Shown piece after piece: positions 62,201 to 64,000 of a stretch of 64,000 nt of DNA. Position 1 is the stretch's first letter. Each line of letters begins with the position of its first letter. Made by a program: the position numbers and the translations under genes. Origin of the DNA: Symbiodinium natans (lineage: Eukaryota > Sar > Dinophyceae > Suessiales > Symbiodiniaceae); assembly GCA_905221605.1 (NCBI GenBank), contig CAJNDS010002588.1:199001-263000 (forward strand), read 5' to 3'. Under the pieces are notes generated by a model. The model worked only from the letters and a program-made list of their open reading frames with translations, was not told where the DNA came from and searched no databases.

Positions 62201-64000
62201 ACGCGTCGTCCAGGCTCGACAACCGCGCTTCGAAGGCGTAGGCCCTGTCCTTCCGGGTCTTGCTGTGATCCTCGCACCTGGGCATTCTGATTCCCAGCGT
62301 GTCGAGGACGTGAAAGTCGGGACCCGGCCTGAAGCCCAGGCCCATCCTTCCGGCGCAGTCCAATGCTCTGCCGCCGAGGATCAGTCCGTGCCAATCGGAC
62401 GTCCCCCTGGCTGCGATTTTGCATCGCACGAAAATTTCAGTGTTGGGGCGACAGTCGTCCGCCGTCCTGCCTTCCAGCAGCGTGACGCGCAAGACTGCTG
62501 CCCCCTTCAGAGGAACGGGGGCTCCCGAAGCAATGCCATGCACATATTCGGGGTGGACCCACTTCTCGAGTCTCACGACCGGGAAGCCGGGATCTTCGGT
62601 ACCGATCCCCAGCTCTGCAGCCCGGTTCATCATGCCCACCACAAGTTCCTCGGTTACGTGGTTCGCGCCGGCGCATCCGTCGAGCATGCACTCGACCTTA
62701 CGGTCGAGCACCTGGACTACCGTTCTGTACTGGTAGCCTCCTGGCTCGTTGTCCGCCCGGTTCCACCAGTCCTTCGGCAAATCGTCCAGGGTGGCGAACT
62801 TGTCCCGCCCACCCTTGCTCAACGGAAGCGCGTGCTGCTGCACCGCGGCGCGTCCTGCGGCTCCTGAGACGCCTGCCTGGACGCCTGAGCTGCCTATCTG
62901 GACGCTGAACGCGGCGAAGGGGTTGGACATGGAAGCCCCGGAGGGCGCGGCCCAGTTGGCAGGCAAGGCCGGCGTCCCTCCTGAGGTCGTCAGATTGTGG
63001 ACCATGTCGCAGCTGGCTCCTTTTTTGCACGACCCATTCTTGGAGAAAAAGGGGCAAACAGTGCCTGGTGGCTTTGCCGCGCCTTTGGCCGCAGCCTTAG
63101 GCTTAGCGCTGGCCTTTGCCTTGCCACCTCCCTTCCCTTTGCCCTTGCCTTTCGCCGTGGCAAAGGTTTGGTCACCCTTCTTAGCCGCGAGAGCTTTTCT
63201 GCGAAGCTCCTTGTCGTGGCTGAACGGGCAGGCATCCCCTTTCGGGCAATTCCCGTGGTCGCGAAAGTGGAAGCAGATCTTCTTGTCCGCCCCTTTGCCA
63301 GCTCCCTTCGACGCAGCGGCAAACGTCTGATCCGCGCCAGCCTTGGCCGCGGCAGCTGCTCCCTTCGCAGCGGCCTTAGCGGCGGCCTTGAGGCTCCGAA
63401 TCTCCTTCTGAGCCTCGGCTAGCGCGACCGACGGGTCCGCGCTTGGAGAGCCGGTCGTGGAGTACACAGAGTGGGAAACAGCACGGTGCGCTGCTTCCCT
63501 CTGTTCGTACTCCAAGACGACCTTGTGGCTCTCCTCCCAAGTCTGCGGCCCTCTCAGCCCGCCGTCCTTGGGGTCGCCGGGCCACAATCGCTTGTCGTTA
63601 CGTATCTCCTTTTGGAGATACGGGGGCATCTTGCGGAGGTACGAGAGGTACAACTCTCGTGGGGTCTTCCCGAGACCCACCGCCTCAAGGTCCGCGATCG
63701 ACGCCTCAAACAAAGGCTCGAATTGGTGGCCTGTGAGCTTGCCCTTAGCGAGGGAGGCATGCTCACCATCCACGCGGACTTCTCTTTCCTCCCGCGATTC
63801 CCCGAACATCAAGTGCTTGTTCTTGATGCGGTCGTACACTGCCTGTGGGTCGGAGAGAACCTCTCCCGACTTCCACGCTGCGCGGTAGGCGTTCGTGTAC
63901 GTCTTCATGCGCGAGCCGCGGCAGCGCCCGCGTAGCGCTAGCAGCTTCTCGCGCGCACTCATACCGCGACAGTTGTTGGCGAGCGCGCAGACGTCCTCGA
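56142..64000 (-). CDS. Gag-protease-RT(thumb)-RNase H-integrase polyprotein, partial at the right edge
   Basis: 2606 codons from the ATG at 63962. The frame stays open upstream to the window edge, so the true start may lie outside. Domains (numbered from that Met): two C-x8-C-x5-C-x3-H fingers (C230-H249, C303-H322); a retropepsin-like segment with D428-G-C-A and later GLILGGRAL (526-533); paired cysteines (689-742); a membrane helix (754-771); RT thumb/connection with KLLGHNIGRDGSSPDEERC (983-1001) and QFLGCANWLRGYL (1018-1030); RNase H (DASG 1100-1103, E1149 region, TDH 1167-1169, GDSFSR 1211-1216); an unassigned alpha/beta segment (1289-1435); integrase HHCC (H1920, H1927, C1957, C1960) and D1989, D2049, E2085, with exactly 35 residues between the last two; a GPY/F-like module (2202-2247); and a degenerate methyltransferase-like fold (2488-2565). 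The RT fingers and palm expected before the thumb are absent and lie in the next ORF. Confidence 0.88.
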   Translation of the reverse strand, partial: EDVCALANNCRGMSAREKLLALRGRCRGSRMKTYTNAYRAAWKSGEVLSDPQAVYDRIKNKHLMFGESREEREVRVDGEHASLAKGKLTGHQFEPLFEASIADLEAVGLGKTPRELYLSYLRKMPPYLQKEIRNDKRLWPGDPKDGGLRGPQTWEESHKVVLEYEQREAAHRAVSHSVYSTTGSPSADPSVALAEAQKEIRSLKAAAKAAAKGAAAAAKAGADQTFAAASKGAGKGADKKICFHFRDHGNCPKGDACPFSHDKELRRKALAAKKGDQTFATAKGKGKGKGGGKAKASAKPKAAAKGAAKPPGTVCPFFSKNGSCKKGASCDMVHNLTTSGGTPALPANWAAPSGASMSNPFAAFSVQIGSSGVQAGVSGAAGRAAVQQHALPLSKGGRDKFATLDDLPKDWWNRADNEPGGYQYRTVVQVLDRKVECMLDGCAGANHVTEELVVGMMNRAAELGIGTEDPGFPVVRLEKWVHPEYVHGIASGAPVPLKGAAVLRVTLLEGRTADDCRPNTEIFVRCKIAARGTSDWHGLILGGRALDCAGRMGLGFRPGPDFHVLDTLGIRMPRCEDHSKTRKDRAYAFEARLSSLDDASCTEPGGGSRELLRYDGEEPLELSPGDGVLVPVVREQGVSAEGSLSEVVLPVECGVEAVPGLWPTGEGKGFVLLAAQECDHSLQPGEVVAEVRSGLVSTAACGCGAVETVFESEPSPQACADCGVAVASVDHDPCFACGSASRAAARSFQGCSSCARSFGRLRTGARIGVLSVLAAVTVLASVWGGSGPVGRPVEEPGVLSCLDHLPSVDSWWEAPGGYASVWGRRPAQQDLGTLAVEKAPYETCLLQRVGEAWRLWDTRDLRVAESVACSDEVPVTERLAVFRTRKGPRWAGWRAGSATAGRGASDAVRPADAVNTARCPSYHIVESWDIEKMIEEPPTDYYYEKLAADMRARHPKACPHLLDHLVSLEGFLDKSILFGFSFGISKAEVCVSKGKLLGHNIGRDGSSPDEERCQAVIDFPPLWEKLHIQQFLGCANWLRGYLPVEYGHAAKILGQWQKPGAVFPEGGLGSAATEGCKAFKAIKRMMQNRINLATFDEASAADGSCPLEQIADASGIAVGGSVVQMTRDLSQLKVLMTHSKSLTPAQQNWPPLIQEAFAQLEVKRATRRMFGSIRTLCWTDHANLTRAQTSDIGMDPKLVRWVAEILMDGSEIRSLSGRSATLGDSFSRNPKDRDALLAARTKDLEGLSGQLRGFDLDQYLGEGTEGDGPVPWAVGNDAVPEPAGRVQAAAVPMCVVAALPVRVMVVFDYARWKEQDAELTEIRRVFQASLPGVSVAVRGSWGPFEDTDGLASHFDCGAGRLAGAKKIKRIRVDLLTSCAKVLREASGFRPQFLIGLGQGGLVTAVLRWPLVVELTLQARNLQRKEARAVGEAWAGIKAIWAVRPRLWRTQQGHLEVAEACPELKKDFPEPPLRGFGIVGKQALGAEVLRSLRLDAVRSIDDASIRGMLDEPSRPLWDHEGLCICGKRTYLFSRCPACIEKEAVDTSVEIAEREELEPPLEGDLEAHEVGLEVNSVLATLDRTGGLFRVGSSTIQQWAVGFRTTPKDAPVPTAYGMLSGKIWKKGHSTKLSLGSQHKDLSKWGDVKPYWTTWVVREDGAVVAGHNCSPLDAVQGDIVVHWSSVVNWHGHRHVVNEQCEVLWRSKGKEVALDPSFGKLIALVGRVTQVIGWRATGEASDPRSSTRQASRVLAQFSASNEGVEGHWTAGAISRGKNANECKPKDRVLAFMGEEHKGPAVVLELVSHSPILCIWDHSSTKVKVEFKGGVQSLSLIAEEDESRREQLAVEARDAANISEFRVTGSLRTAWYEGQRRDPSLAGSIRKPEPPMVISGDGLLEREVTLRTGQTVVVPVVPNGAAGANGVTWRRACYNSVHCGVLGAHRSAEVTIKLLERAVWWPDLEKDVRTWVAKCLACIKGRSRPTKVEARAVKCGAETCWQEVSVDCEGPNREDREGHRYSLTYFDCLSHAVLLEPMRSLTHAEVRRAFVRCVLRSRTIPSLIRSDRGPEFKNALMAELSAMLGTEWRFSAPLRPCELGANERVHQEVQKVLGAVVRQVGASLSEAWADWLVAAEYVIDNTPGPHGYTPRDLERSWSLALPLEKDVLRDALQFEPISDWARSQFKQFSELAAAVREHWTRSSEARAKLANRHRRTVDLKPGDRVVWNAPRARSEGAGRVPWKPGLTGPWRVLEVKGHRLTLEPVSMESGGTSSARRGPMEAHAEDCILVPADADGAESREPVVFEDDETGGDGSSRPSLGQQVQGDAKQVEFTLSRRGRDFVLRLGDRIAYRGVGGGPKVCRLGRVTQVDAARAQVGVHRYLPDASGVRVKWRLAYIAEDGALTLSEGTRPAHEAVSVKEIISKIDLNRDGVLAAASARKLDKGAYSLQDRTLERASRASTSVLSIQEALADLLVAEPRALQPRASPESGAVESWFRQYFLGGVADVLEVAWGDAVVSDAARRHGYRVVPAFVQGKQAYGITWDLAAEEHSEAISGAVLRTEPKVLVIGLEGKNVPRAFLQLVVRCAGTHTRGRPRRVAFAGAKRRVGTLAARGVGRLVWDAR

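Larger units (their letters stand above)
49416..64000 (-). mobile_element. giant dinoflagellate-type Ty3-like retroelement with accessory RNA-processing ORFs, right end cut by the window
   Basis: Five minus-strand ORFs follow one another with no gap larger than 238 bases. They are Gag-protease-RT(thumb)-RNase H-integrase, RT(fingers/palm), two lobes of a Tpt1/KptA 2'-phosphotransferase, and a zinc-finger/HKD-nuclease protein. The whole block is GC-rich and differs sharply from the repeat domain on the left. No terminal repeats can be identified because the 5' end lies outside. Whether the last three ORFs belong to the mobile unit is inferred from strand, overlaps and a shared in-frame motif (AGRxxAA). 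Confidence 0.7.

Noticed and set aside
48432-64000. Long terminal repeats, primer binding site and polypurine tract of the retroelement
   Set aside because: Only one side of the element is in the window and no matching repeat pair could be seen.

Overview
The window looks like nuclear DNA of a dinoflagellate. The reasons are dense interstitial telomere-like repeats of the plant/dinoflagellate type (TTTAGGG/CCCTAAA), a spliceosomal gene whose introns mostly start with GC instead of GT, GC-rich third codon positions, and a very large retroelement polyprotein with CCCH zinc fingers. Nothing bacterial (operons, CRISPR, IS elements, tRNA clusters) is visible.

Layout. (1) 1-96: one possible exon ending at a GTAAGG donor. 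(2) 363-12935: two tandem copies of a ~6.3-kb composite repeat. Each holds purine/pyrimidine-rich subrepeats, a long inverted repeat, a 20-unit 87-bp satellite, a GATGAAGAT minisatellite and a ~108-bp palindrome. (3) 12936-14395: an AT-rich array of alternating palindromes, broken by a 100-N assembly gap (13232-13331). (4) 14577-47830: about 33 kb of telomere-like repeats in both orientations, with short GC-rich islands between them. The islands at 15.8-18.5 kb are exons on the + strand. Spliced in silico they give the C-terminus of the eta subunit of the cytosolic chaperonin (CCT7), ending in a glycine-rich tail and a stop at 18460, so the telomere-like arrays are its introns. Many later islands also look like + strand exons of one or more unidentified genes. 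MITE-like elements and minisatellites are scattered among them. (5) 48090-48431: an AGT microsatellite. (6) 49416-64000, minus strand: a giant retroelement, open to the right window edge.

The retroelement is the most unusual part. Read 5'->3' on the minus strand it encodes Gag with two CCCH fingers, a retropepsin-like protease, a Cys-rich segment and a membrane helix, then the thumb/connection of a Ty3-type reverse transcriptase plus RNase H, then a D,D35E integrase with GPY/F-like module, then a degenerate methyltransferase-like domain. Only after that come the fingers and palm of the reverse transcriptase with YVDD. The RT is thus split just after YVDD and circularly permuted around the integrase. 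Downstream on the same strand, with 4- and 7-nt overlaps, lie two ORFs that together make a Tpt1/KptA-type RNA 2'-phosphotransferase, and a 1143-residue ORF with C2H2, RanBP2-type and SWIM zinc fingers, a membrane helix and a C-terminal HKD (phospholipase-D-type) nuclease domain. If these travel together, this is a retroelement carrying an RNA-end-processing module. That functional link is inference.
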